Shown here: in pieces, positions 54,730-64,000 of the stretch
How positions within the stretch are numbered: position 1 is the stretch's first letter
How the letters are laid out: each line of letters starts with the position of its first letter
Assembly (NCBI GenBank): GCA_039583875.1
Contig: CM077147.1
Span: 111,150,124 to 111,214,123, forward strand
Direction of reading: 5' to 3'
Length of the DNA: 64,000 nucleotides
Origin: Platanthera guangdongensis
Taxonomy: Eukaryota; Streptophyta; Magnoliopsida; Asparagales; Orchidaceae
Made by a program: the position numbers and the translations under genes
Notes under the pieces: generated by a model
Database searches by the model: none
Told to the model about the DNA's origin: nothing
What the model saw: only the letters and a program-made list of their open reading frames with translations

Positions 54730-56145
54730 GACTCAACCTTCTGTATTACAAGTTTAGTTTTTCTCTAGACTCAGGTCGACGAACTTAGTTCTCTGGTCGA
54801 TGATTTCTAGATTCTTTACTTCAACCAGAAGCTTCTCAATTTTTCTAAGTCCAAAATCATCTCCAGTCGACGAAGCCAGTTATCAGCTCGGCAAACTTCA
54901 GACACAAAAAGGCAAAGTTTCTGAAGCATACAATTCTATTATCAGATTGACGATCTTGGAACTCAGCTCGACGAATAGAAGTTATCTGATCGACGAACAC
55001 AGCAACTCAGCTCGACGAACTGTGGACTCCGCTCGACGATTTTTGTCATATGTTCGACGATTCCAGACTTAGTATTTCTTTCCTCTGTCCTCATTCTATG
55101 GCAATAATTTCGGAGTGATTAATGATAAAATATTCTCTGAATATTACCATTGGACGGTGCATTGATCAAGGCTTTCATCAGAATTATTGCTTTCCATTTT
55201 TCTGAGGGACAGTTGGGGAAATAAATCAATGCAGTTTATTCTCTAGGCCATCAACATTGATGCAGCAGAGGAATTCAAATTTCGAAAGACAAATTCCTTC
55301 AGAAAAATATAAAAGAGATTTTTCTCTTTTCTTGAGTACAGAAGAGAAGAACACAGCATACACAGAGACACACAGACACATAGATAATTACAGTCAGTAT
55401 GTCTTCAAGAGTTTCTTTTGCTCCATCATTCTTTCATAGCTTTCTAATACAGAAAATAAGCCCTAGGCCAGAGGCAGATCAGCTATTGAAGAAGAAGAAC
55501 AATCAATCTAAATCAAGAGTCTTCTTTCTTCATCACTCCAGGAAACTTCAAAGGACAACAACTACTCCATCTGTCAAGAAGTTCCTGCAGATTTCTCTGA
55601 TAAAGGCTTAAAGACTGAAGGCCTATCACCCTGCAACAAAGCTCCAAATTTCCCTGAACTATTCTACATCTCAGGGGGAGCTACTTGCTAATATCATATC
55701 CACTTGTCTTCTCTCTGATTGTTGACAGAGAAGATACCATCACCTCTACCCCTCTCTATATAAAGGGTTGTCATCTCACTTCAAAAGTGTTTCTTGGTTA
55801 CAAGTCACCTGACCAAAAGACTTGAGATTTGGTTTTTGAGCACCTGATCAAAAGCTCATTGGTGTCAGACACCTGATCAAAAATCTGAGTGGATTCCTAC
55901 CAGGGTGGTAGAAGAGTGGATGTACCCAGGTTGGGGAGCCACTATAAATTTCTTATGTAGTCTAGTTACCCTTTCTTTTGTTTCTTACTGTGGCTATGAT
56001 TGTTAGTTAGTTGTTGCTGTGTTTTATCTTTTAATCTATTTCTTACAGCACTAGGAGTTTTCTGCAATAGCCAGAAAATTTTATAAGCTTTAAATACTCT
56101 ATTCACCACCCATCTAGAGTATTCCTGATCTAATAGCTCACTTCA
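54730..56145 (+). repeat. S1 5' LTR, right part
   Basis: Continues the LTR interrupted at 24380. TCGACGA words occur at 54775-55070. A TATA box (TATATAAAG, 55757-55765) is followed by R/U5, which matches the reverse complement of the S2 LTR (ACCAGGGTGGTAGAAGAGTGG, two pieces). It ends CACTTCA. The total LTR is about 2057 bp. Confidence 0.88.
55757..55765 (+). promoter_or_regulatory. TATA box in S1 LTR
   Basis: CCTCTCTATATAAAGGG. The aligned part of both S2 LTRs has no such box, so S2 may have lost its core promoter. Confidence 0.65.
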
Positions 56146-56147
56146 AT

Positions 56148-56160
56148 TGGTATCAGAGCA
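56148..56160 (+). promoter_or_regulatory. Primer binding site, S1
   Basis: TGGTATCAGAGCA, two bases after the LTR end: a perfect initiator-Met-type site. Confidence 0.9.
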
Positions 56161-56257
56161 GGTTCCTTTAGTTGTACAAGCTAACCCTTGAACCAAAGAT
56201 CCTTTGTTAGATCTAAATTTTATTTTTATTTCCATTTAGATTTATATACACAACTAT

Positions 56258-57276
56258 AGCACAGAACAAGGATTATGTAAGCACCAGACCTCCAGTTTGT
56301 AACCTAAACAGGTTTGCTATCTGGAAGGCAAGAATTAAATTATATATGAATTCTATTGATGAGGATATATATACAACTCTATTTTGACAGGTCCCCCTCA
56401 AGCTTCAACTTCTGCAACATCTACAAGCACTACTGTAGTTCCACCACCTGAGTGGACTGAGGCCCAGAAGAAAGCAAAGATTGCTGATGCCAAGGCAATG
56501 AACATATTGGCTCAGACTATGTCAGATGACATCTTTCAGAAGATGGCTGAGTGTACCTCTGCAAAAGCAATCTGGGATTCACTCAACCAAATGGTTGTTG
56601 GCTCAACAGATGAGAGGAAAGATAGAAGATCAAACCTCATCACAGAATATGAAAACTTCAAAAAGGATGAAGCAGAAACAGTTGAAGTGATGTACAACAG
56701 GCTTAGCTCCATCATCAGTGAGCTAAGGACCTTAGATAAAGAAATCACCTTGACTGAAGTAAATGATAAGATCATTATATGCTTCCCAAGCTCATGGGAT
56801 TCAAGGATCTGGCCCATCAAGGAGGCCAGAAGCCTAAATGAGATATCCACTTAATCTCTATTAGGCAAACTAAAGTCCTATGAACAGCTGATTAAATCAA
56901 GGGAGGTAGTTGAGCAAAGAACACCCCCTCCAGCAAAAAAGAGCATAACATTGCTTTCAAAGCTACTGATGAGATAGAGACTCCTTCAACAAATGAAGAA
57001 CTCATGAGTCTCTTTGCCAAAAGATTCTATAAGATGGCAAGAAAGGATATCAGGAGGAAGTCATCAAGGCAGGATGACAAGCCTAGATATGATAAGACAC
57101 CAACCAAAGAAGTTGTGTGTTTTGGATGAAGTAAGCCTGGGCACTTCATCTCTGAGTGTCCAGAGAATCAGAAGAAAGAAAAGAGAAGAGAAAAGGATAA
57201 CAGGAGACAACACTACAGCAGACCTTCTTCCAGCAAATACAAGAAAATGGAGAAAAGGTTTTGTGGCTGAAACCTA
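56258..57276 (+). pseudogene. gag: S1 gag
   Basis: Aligns with S2 gag from its first codons, but the ATG is lost (the position reads ATAGCACAGAACAAGG). There are early stops before 56384. The capsid segment (56384-56854) is open: MNILAQTMSDDIFQKMAEC, IWDSLNQMVV, LITEYENFKKDE, FPSSWDSRIWPIKEA. A TAA follows at 56852-56854 where S2 has GAA. Frame changes surround the zinc knuckle (57118-57160), in which the second Cys codon is TGA (CFG, stop, SKPGHFISEC). The GFVAET end and the following TAG match S2. Confidence 0.88.
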
Positions 57277-58377
57277 GAGTGAGACTGAAGAAGAATCAAC
57301 ATTTCCAGCTCCCGTGAAGATGAGGAAGAAGCAAGGGCCAAGGAGGTTTGCCTCATGGCAATTGATGCTTCCAGGAGCAATTCAGAAGAGGACTCATACA
57401 ATGAAGAAGCTTCAGATTCTGAGGCTAACCAGGTATTGTCTTCCTTTGATTAAAATTCAGATTCTTTTAAAGGTAAATTTAAAACAATGTGTATTGACCT
57501 AATTAACTCAGAAAAAGAGATTAAAACTCTTAGGGAGAAACTAGAGAATTTATAAAATATTAACTCTGAAAATAATAGGTTAAAAGATGAGTTGTGTTTA
57601 GCTAATTAACAAATAACACTGCTAAAAACTGAGCTTTGTGAGGCTAAACAACATGAGGAAAATCTCAATGAAAGAAGCCTCAAGCTGATGGACATCACAA
57701 GCACTATTAATGCCAGACTTAATGGCAAGCTAGGCTTGGGTGCTTCATCAAGTTTGCCCCCCATCCTCAGGAAAAATATTCTAACTACCCCCATCAAATT
57801 TGTCTCTGCTCAAGGGAAAGAAATAGTAAACAATAAACAAACAACAGAAAATATTCCCAAATTAATAGTTCAGAAAACCAAAAATCAGAAAACTATTAAA
57901 AACAAGGTTCAGCAGAATTCGTCGAACTTAAATCGATGAAATGCAGCCAGTTCGTCAAACCCCACTCGACGAACGCTGAACGCAAACTATAGTTATAATT
58001 ATTCGTCTAACTGCGATCGACAAACTCTGTATGGTTCGTCGAGCAGAGATCGATGAAAGTGGGGCATAGAAAATGAATACATTCATTCTCTGGGCAGAGA
58101 TCGACGATCTCAACCCAATTCGTCGAACTCTAGTCGACGAACTCACAGAAATTCGTCGAACCCAAAAAGACTTAACCAAAACTTGAATTATAATAGAAAC
58201 TTAAATAATTCCAGGAAAGCTTTAATCTACTAGCTGATTGGGTCATACCACCTAGGAGATATCGCCCTCTAGGATATAAATCCCAACCTAAATTTTCTGT
58301 AATTTCTAGCTTTTCATTTCAGCAAAACAAAGGACCCAAGGTAACCTGGGTCAAGAACAATTAGTTGTTTTTCATTA
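57277..58377 (+). pseudogene. S1 gag tail and linker with TTCGTCGA palindromes
   Basis: An acidic, then coiled-coil region corresponds to S2 50571-51128, with stops at about 57553 and 57607. Then a Lys/Gln/Asn-rich stretch, and from 57919 to 58160 at least six TTCGTCGA / TCGACGAA words. There the reading frame gives NSSN- and SRRT-type low-complexity sequence. Leads into the protease. Confidence 0.7.
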
Positions 58378-59650
58378 CAGGTGAAGAGCTGTCCAAGTGT
58401 GAATCAGACCTGGTACTTGGACAGTGTTTGCTCCAAACATATGACAGGCAGCAAGCACAATCTAACTAATTATTAGTCCAAGCCGGGACCAAAGGTGATC
58501 TTTGGGGATTCCAAATGTTGCCAGTCAGAAGGCTATGGATCAGTGAAGATTGGAGCTGTCACATTCAAGAAAGTGACATATGTCAGAGGACTGAAGCATA
58601 ACCTCATCTACATAAGTCAATTATGTGATGAAGGTTATCAAGTATATTTTAGTTCATCTTCATGTATTATCTCTAATAAGGAAAATCAAATAGTTTTAAT
58701 TGGAAATAGACAAGGCAACATATATTTAGCTGATTTTTTATCTGCCAATTCTGATATCTACTTACTTAACTTAATTAGTAACCAGAATGACTTATGCCAT
58801 AAAAGACTAGGTCATGTTAATATGAAAAACATTGCTAGGCTATCTAAAGACAACCTTTTTAGAGGTCTACCTTCTGGTCCCTACAAGAAGGAAGGTCTCT
58901 GGAGGGCTTGTCAACTAGGAAAGCAAACTAAATCTAGTTTTAAATCTGTAAATAAAAGTGATTCACCTAGGATTTTGTATTTGCTACATATGGATCTCTT
59001 TGGACCCATTACTGTACAAAGCCTAGGAGGGAAATCCTACACCTTGGTTATTGTGGATGACTTCTCATGGTTCACTTGGGTATCCTTTCTGAGATATAAG
59101 TCAGATACCCTCAAAGTTCTTACAGATTTTCTTAGGACCATACAGATTGAGTTCTATACTCATGTTGCATTGATCAGAAGTGATCATGGCATAGAGTTTG
59201 AGTCTCTTCTTATGCATAAGTTCTGTGAGAAGGAAGGTATCAAGCATTGCTTCTTAGCTCCTAGAACTCCTCAACAAAATGGGGTAGCTGAAAGGAAAAA
59301 TAGGACACTCATTGAAGCTCCAGGTACATTGCTTGCAGATGCTTACATGCCACTAACCTTTTGGGCAGAGGCTGTAAACACTGCAAATTATGTCCTGAAT
59401 AGAAGCCTGATACATTAACTGAAGAATAGGACTCCCTATGAATTACTTAAAGGGAAGAAACCTAAAATCAACTATTTTAAAGTATTTGGATGTATATGTT
59501 ATATTCACAACAACAACAAAAGATATATTAGAAAGTTTGAGGCTTAGGCTGAAGAGGGAATTTTTTTAGGATATTCCCAAGTAAGCAAAGCATATAGGGT
59601 TTTTAATAAATCATCATTAAAAATTGAAGAGACCATTCATATTTCTTTTG
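58378..59650 (+). pseudogene. pol: S1 protease and integrase
   Basis: The protease signature reads WYLDSVCSKHMTG: the catalytic DSG is DSV (near 58424). A TAG (58471-58473) follows. One frame is open from 58495 to 59418 with YVRGLKHNLIYISQL, HKRLGHVNMKN, then LWRACQLGKQ, in which the first zinc-binding Cys of S2 (LCRVC) is Trp. The integrase core keeps MDLFGPI, RSDHGIEF and PQQNGVAERKNRTL. A TAA at 59416-59418 (AAA in S2) and a TAG at about 59546 break the tail, which continues to about 59650 (KAYRVFNKS). Confidence 0.9.
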
Positions 59651-59931
59651 ATGAAACTAACATGTCTTGCAAGGAGAAAGAGATTTCTACCAATAGCCCT
59701 TTGCAGGTACCTCACTTGTGTGAGAGATTGGATGAACTAAACCTTACCCAAAAGGTTCCAACACATCCTTCTCCATAAGTTAATGAAGAGAGTGAAGATG
59801 AAAGCATTGAAGGAATTGAACTTCCTCCAACAGCAAACACAATTCCACAAGAGGAATTAATCCAAGATGCTGTTGCACAACCAACTCCACTCACTGATTT
59901 AGTCACACTTACGGATCACCCCAGATCTCAA

Positions 59932-61551
59932 GTGATTGGACACATATCAGTAGGTGTACAGACAAGGCATCAACTCAATCAAGATGTGATGCATGCTTGT
60001 TTTCTATCTCAGGTTGAACCTCTATCTATCCACGATGCTGAGCAAGATCCCCACTGGATCATTGCAATGCAGGAGGAATTAAATCAATTTGAGAGATGTA
60101 GGGTTTGGGATTTGGTTCCAAGACCACAAGACTATCCTATCATTGGAACCAAATGGGTATACAAAAACAAACTGGATGCCCAAGGAGTGATTGTGAGGAA
60201 CAAGGCTAGGCTTGTTGCTCAAGGTCATAGGCAAGAGGAAGGGATTGACTATAACCAAACATTTGCACCAGATGCAAGGTTGGAGGCCATTAGAATTTTT
60301 CTAGCCTATGCAGCATACAAGAGATTCAAAGTATATCAAATGGATGTGAAGAGTGCATTCCTTAATGTAGTACTTAAAGAAGAGGTTTATGTTGAATAAC
60401 CTCCAGGTTATGTCTCTCCAACTCACCCTTATCATGTTTTCAAATTGCATAAAGCTCTTTATTGTCTCAAGCAAGCTCCAAGAGCTTGGTATGAGACTCT
60501 AGCTAGCTTTTTGATAGAGCATAAATTCATTAGAGGCATTGTAGATAGAACACTTTTCACTAGACATCATAAGGACCAAATACTGTTAGTATAAATATAT
60601 GTGGATGACATTATATTTGGGTCTACTGATTCCAAATTATACAAGAGGTTCTCTGACCTCATGCATTCAAAATTTGAAATGAGTAGCATGGGTGAGCTCT
60701 CCTACTTCCTTGGTCTCCAAGTGAAGCAGTTGCCTGATGGCATCTTCATATCTCAAGCTAAGTATACTAAAGAGCTTATAAAGAAGTTTGGTATGGCTGA
60801 TGCTTCAGCAAAGAAAACACCTATGGCTACTAATGCTGTGATTTACTCTAATGCACATGGGAAACCTGTGGATCAGAAATTATATAGGGGCATTGTTGGG
60901 TCCCTACTATATCTTATAGCAAGCAGGCCTGATATTATGTTTGCCACATGCCTTTGTGCTAGGTTCCAAGTGAACCCAAAAGAATCTCATCTAATTTTCT
61001 TAAAAAGGATTTTGAGATATATAAAGAGTTGTCCTAGTCTAGGCCTATGGTATCCAGCTGAGTCAGAATTTGATTTAACTGGATTTTTAGATACTGGCTT
61101 TGCTAGATGCAAGGTTGATAGGAAAAGCACCTCAGGGACTTGTCAGTTCCTTGGTATGAGGTCGGTATCCTGGTTTTGTAAGAAATAGTCATCTGTGTCT
61201 ACCTCAACTGCTGAGGCTTAATATATTGCAGTTGACAGCTGTTGTTTCCAGATGCTATGGATTCAAAATCAATTACTTGACTATGGTCTCAACTTAAATA
61301 ATTCAACTCTCTTTTGTGATAACACAAGTGCTATAGCAATAACACAAAATCCAGTCCATCACAGTAGGACTAAGCATATAGACATTAGCCAGCATTTCAT
61401 TAGAGAGTGTGTAAACAAAAATAAATTTAATCTTTTCTATATCTACGCTGATTTACAAAGAGCTGATATATTCACCAAACCTCTGGATGAGAGAAATCAT
61501 CTATTCTTTATAAATCAGCATAGAGTGAACAATGAAGAAAATTTAGTTTAA
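59932..61551 (+). pseudogene. pol: S1 reverse transcriptase and RNase H, one frame with four stops
   Basis: A single frame covers 59932-61551 with stops at 60397-60399 (TAA), 60592-60594 (TAA), 61186-61188 (TAG) and 61219-61221 (TAA). S2 has CAA, CAA and CAG at the first three. RT motifs: [56 protein letters not shown] and an intact YVDDIIFGS (60598-60609). The RNase H acidic motif is damaged: TGFLDTGFARCK for TGYSDADYAGCK in S2. The C-terminal HHSRTKHIDISQHF and ADIFTKPLDE blocks are present. Confidence 0.93.
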
Positions 61552-61945
61552 GTTCTGTCTGCACTCGACAAATTTTCCAGTGTTCGTCGAACGGAGTTCG
61601 ATGTACTGAGGAAAGTTTGAGAGAATTTCGTCAAACGGAGATCGACGAACTCATTGAGAGTGAAGTTGTTTTCGTCGAACGACGATCGACAAATCCACTT
61701 CAAGAAAACTTTCGTCGAACGGAGCTCGACGAAAGTTTTTCAACTCTTCCAGCTGAGCTCGACGAATTATTTCACTATCAATTATTTCGTCGATCTCAAG
61801 TCAAAGAATTTCTTATTTTTCGTGGAACGGAGTTTGTCGATTCATATTCCAGAAAATCTTATAACTAGGTTTTCTTCGACCTCCGTCCCACACTTTCTAT
61901 TCCCTTTGCACTTTATCGCCGTTTCTCTCTTTTGCAGGTGATTTC
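61552..61945 (+). other. S1 pol-extra ORF spacer: TTCGTCGA hairpins and splice acceptor
   Basis: Includes a perfect inverted repeat with 14-nt arms (61705-61718 and 61726-61739) around a 7-nt loop, plus at least five further TTCGTCGA / TCGACGA words between 61566 and 61795. It ends with a pyrimidine-rich tract and TTTTGCAG (acceptor at 61937), eight bases before the ATG of the extra ORF. Confidence 0.8.
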
Positions 61946-62477
61946 ATGGCAATTCTAGCAGGAGCCCTAGCCGTAATGAAGTTTGACACTGGATTTGACA
62001 TCGACTTCGATTCTTTTCAACAATCAGATCCTATTTTTCTACATATTCTGGAACATGTAGAAGAACAACAATTGAAAAATCTGATGACTAATAGAATCAA
62101 ACTGTCTGCAACTGAAATTAGAGAATGGGTTTACACGTCATCTACATCAGAGGAGAACACCATGACAAGAACAATTGCGGGTAATTATGTGTCTTTATCT
62201 CCCGCCGTACTTACTGAAATTTTTGGATTGTTTAATGGAGAAGAACAATCAGACATTGATTCTGAAGAATATGATATTATGTTGAGTCTGATGGGTTATG
62301 CTGGAGATAACCCAATAAGTTGTTAAAGAAACACTTATCTGCCGAATATAAATTTTTGGCAGATATTGTTGGGAAGGTTTTGCTGGGTAAGCACACTGCC
62401 CATGACTACATCACCAGACATCAATTTCTGGTCATGTGTGCAGTGGTCAATAAGAAGAAAGTTGATTGGGCACATAT
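61946..62477 (+). pseudogene. S1 extra ORF, N-terminal part, truncated
   Basis: ATG 61946 (MAILAGALAVMKFDTGFDIDFDSF) aligns residue by residue with the S2 extra ORF. A frameshift near 62318 separates DNPISC from LLKKHLSAEYKFLADIVGKV. Similarity to S2 stops at about 62478 (after KKVDWAHI), where an unrelated repeat begins, so the Pro/Ser-rich and basic C-terminal parts are missing. The conserved N-terminal domain in two copies shows it was a real gene of the family. Confidence 0.75.
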
Positions 62478-64000
62478 TGATGTCTTAGAATATTCGCAAG
62501 GAGAAAAAAACCAAACTAACAATCCAACAAGGCAAGTATACCTATCGAAATGCAGCTAGGGGACACAAGTGTCGTATTAAAATCCGGGAACCGTTAATTA
62601 ATCTTACTCACACGAAATCTATTATTTTATCGACGGAAAAATTAGGGTTTTAGAAGAAAGCTAAGCGTACTAAAGGAAGAGAACTACTTGCAATGAAAGA
62701 GAGCTACTTGCATGAAAAGATAAAGAGAGCTAAAAGAGCGATTATACTAAAGCTTAGTAACGATGAGAGGAAAATGCACTCGATCAGAAATCACCTCGGC
62801 AAGAGTGGTTAGAAAAATACGATAAATAAACCTAAACTAATTAGGGTAAAGGTCCTTGACCGTGGAGGTTCCATAAACATTGACACGCTTCTCTCGAAGG
62901 CCGTGCCTAACTGAGTTTAGGAAGGTCCGACCGACTCTCGCCTAAATCGGAGGCCTAAAACTCGCTTTACGCGGTGAACCCCACTATTGGATTTTACTCC
63001 AATCCGGGAGATTTTAACGTCTGCCTCTCTCGAGGGGTGCGAAAAACTCCCTTTACTCTTGAGTGCTCATTTCAAACTTTCGGCCGCTCGGCTAGCCCAG
63101 AATGAAAGCAAAGGTGGAGAGTATATATCGATGATATACCTCCAACCCGTGATAAATCAAGAGTAATTCAAGGATAAACCCTAAAAAGAAAAGGTAAGAT
63201 TCAAAGCATCATAACCTAATCACTCGAACCTCGGATCATCAAGATCGAGTACATGGAGGATTAGTTAATCATGGTGAGGTGGAAGAGGGGGGATGAGTAG
63301 AAGAAAATAATGAAAACAAAGTAGAAATGAAAAAGAAAACAACACTTCTTTATTAATGAAAACAGAGATCTTACAACTTGAAAACCAGAGATTACAAGTG
63401 CATGGAAAGTAAACTACACTATCATTAACATTATACTACAGAAAGAAGCTAGGATCTAATACAGGGAAAGCATAAAGCTAGAGATAAGACGAGCTAAAAA
63501 TGAAGAGACATGCTTGAAAAAGTTCAAAAATACAAAGGACAGAACCTCCCCTCTAAATCCAAAAGGTGTCCCTGAACACTTGGAGTTGGGCTCTATTTAT
63601 AGATTTTTTTCGGGTCGGGTCACGCCCCCCTATCACGCCCGGGTCGGGCATGACCCTGGGGCGTGACAAATTCAGTGCGACTTTTTCGGGCTGGAATTTA
63701 ATTATGGCAAAGTAGCTGAAGTACACGCCCACAAGTCACGCCCTGGTAGGGCGTGTACCTGGGGCGTGATCTTTGTGGCGTGACTTTGTTGAGCTGGGAT
63801 TGAATTCTAGAGGTGACGGGCGAGGTTGCTGAAGTACACGCCCATATGTCATGCCCGGGTTAGGCTTGACCCTGGGGCGTGACACTTTCTGTGCGACGGT
63901 GGAGCGGGAAAAACGAGCGCGTTGCGGTGATTCCTCGGAACCTGGGGACACGCCTCTAGAACACGCCCGTGTCGGATGTGACACAGGCGTGACAGAGGGC
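62478..64000 (-). repeat. Unidentified LTR-like repeat, minus orientation, runs off the window
   Basis: It begins abruptly inside the S1 extra ORF. No coding sequence is recognised in 1.5 kb. A minus-strand TATA box (CTATAAATAGAG, 63593-63602) has on its upstream side (63610-64000) an array of CACGCCC / GGGCGTG words, one a perfect hairpin (63737-63744 and 63748-63755). This is the U3 layout of the other LTRs here. The stretch GCAAGTATACCTATCGAAAT (62532-62551) resembles sequences I have seen in plant retroelement untranslated regions, but I cannot name the family. Confidence 0.45.
63594..63601 (-). promoter_or_regulatory. Minus-strand TATA box near right edge
   Basis: TATAAATA on the minus strand, downstream of a palindrome-rich GC segment and upstream of AT-richer sequence. 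Confidence 0.5.

Larger units (their letters stand above)
23740..62477 (+). mobile_element. Sirevirus S1: outer copia element hosting the nest
   Basis: The LTR start TGTTGGATCCCTAG at 23740 is the same as that of S2. The 5' LTR is split by Tekay B (24381-54724, with duplicated CTTTG) and resumes at 54730. After LTR end 56145 come an initiator-Met PBS, gag, protease, integrase, RT, RNase H and the start of the extra ORF. The extra ORF loses similarity to S2 at about 62478, where another repeat starts. No 3' LTR is in the window. Sirevirus assignment rests on the pol sequence ([15 protein letters not shown] type), the large LTR and the extra downstream ORF. Confidence 0.85.

Noticed and set aside
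1..64000. Search for host genes, tRNA and rRNA
   Set aside because: No exon-like conserved protein outside transposon families, no tRNA cloverleaf and no rRNA-like segment was recognised by reading both strands. A computational scan could still find small ones.

Overview
The window is plant nuclear DNA and, as far as I can see, consists almost entirely of transposable elements. I found no host protein-coding gene, tRNA or rRNA. The lineages present are angiosperm ones: Ty1/copia (a Sirevirus-like family and one unassigned family), Ty3/gypsy (Tekay/Del-like chromoviruses, Athila, and a Tat-like derivative), and a hAT-type DNA element. Together with deep nesting, this points to pericentromeric or intergenic heterochromatin of a large plant genome. 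The species cannot be named from sequence alone.

Left part (1-16172). The 3' end of a copia element (RT-RNase H, then a 1.65 kb LTR) ends at 3286. A decayed patch follows, with the start of one gypsy LTR (3771) overlain by a second gypsy LTR fragment, 'LTR C' (3874-7190). LTR C is split by a hAT-like element (5311-6361) with terminal inverted repeats and an 8-bp target duplication. It is cut at 7191 by 'Tekay A', a Tekay-like element with 5' LTR, gag, PR, RT, RH, INT and chromodomain remnants and a truncated 3' LTR ending near 15640.

Middle (15845-23739). A fragment of another gypsy LTR ('LTR E') is split by a complete but non-autonomous Athila element, 16173-23549 (TSD CCGGT). It has two LTRs, an Athila-type PBS and gag-protease, but no RT, RNase H or integrase.

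Right part (23740-64000). This is a Russian-doll nest whose main junctions are supported by 5-bp target duplications. Sirevirus S1 (+ strand, from 23740) carries Tekay B in its 5' LTR (24381-54724, TSD CTTTG). Tekay B carries Sirevirus S2 (- strand, 32736-54268, TSD CGTTG) in its 3' LTR. S2 carries a pol-less Tat-like element T (35715-44416, TSD CTAGC) inside its extra ORF downstream of pol. With LTR E as host this is five layers. S1 coding sequence resumes at 56146 and is broken at about 62478 by an unidentified repeat that runs off the right edge and has its own minus-strand TATA box.

All pol genes here are dead or incomplete. Many stops are CAG/CAA to TAG/TAA changes relative to the sibling copy in the window, the expected footprint of cytosine methylation and deamination. 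The less expected features are: dense arrays of short CpG-containing palindromes, with a different motif in nearly every LTR family; a pair of intron-containing genes with their own TATA boxes on the strand opposite to T's LTR promoter; an apparent intron between gag and protease in both Tekay copies; and a conserved splice acceptor in front of the Sirevirus extra ORF.
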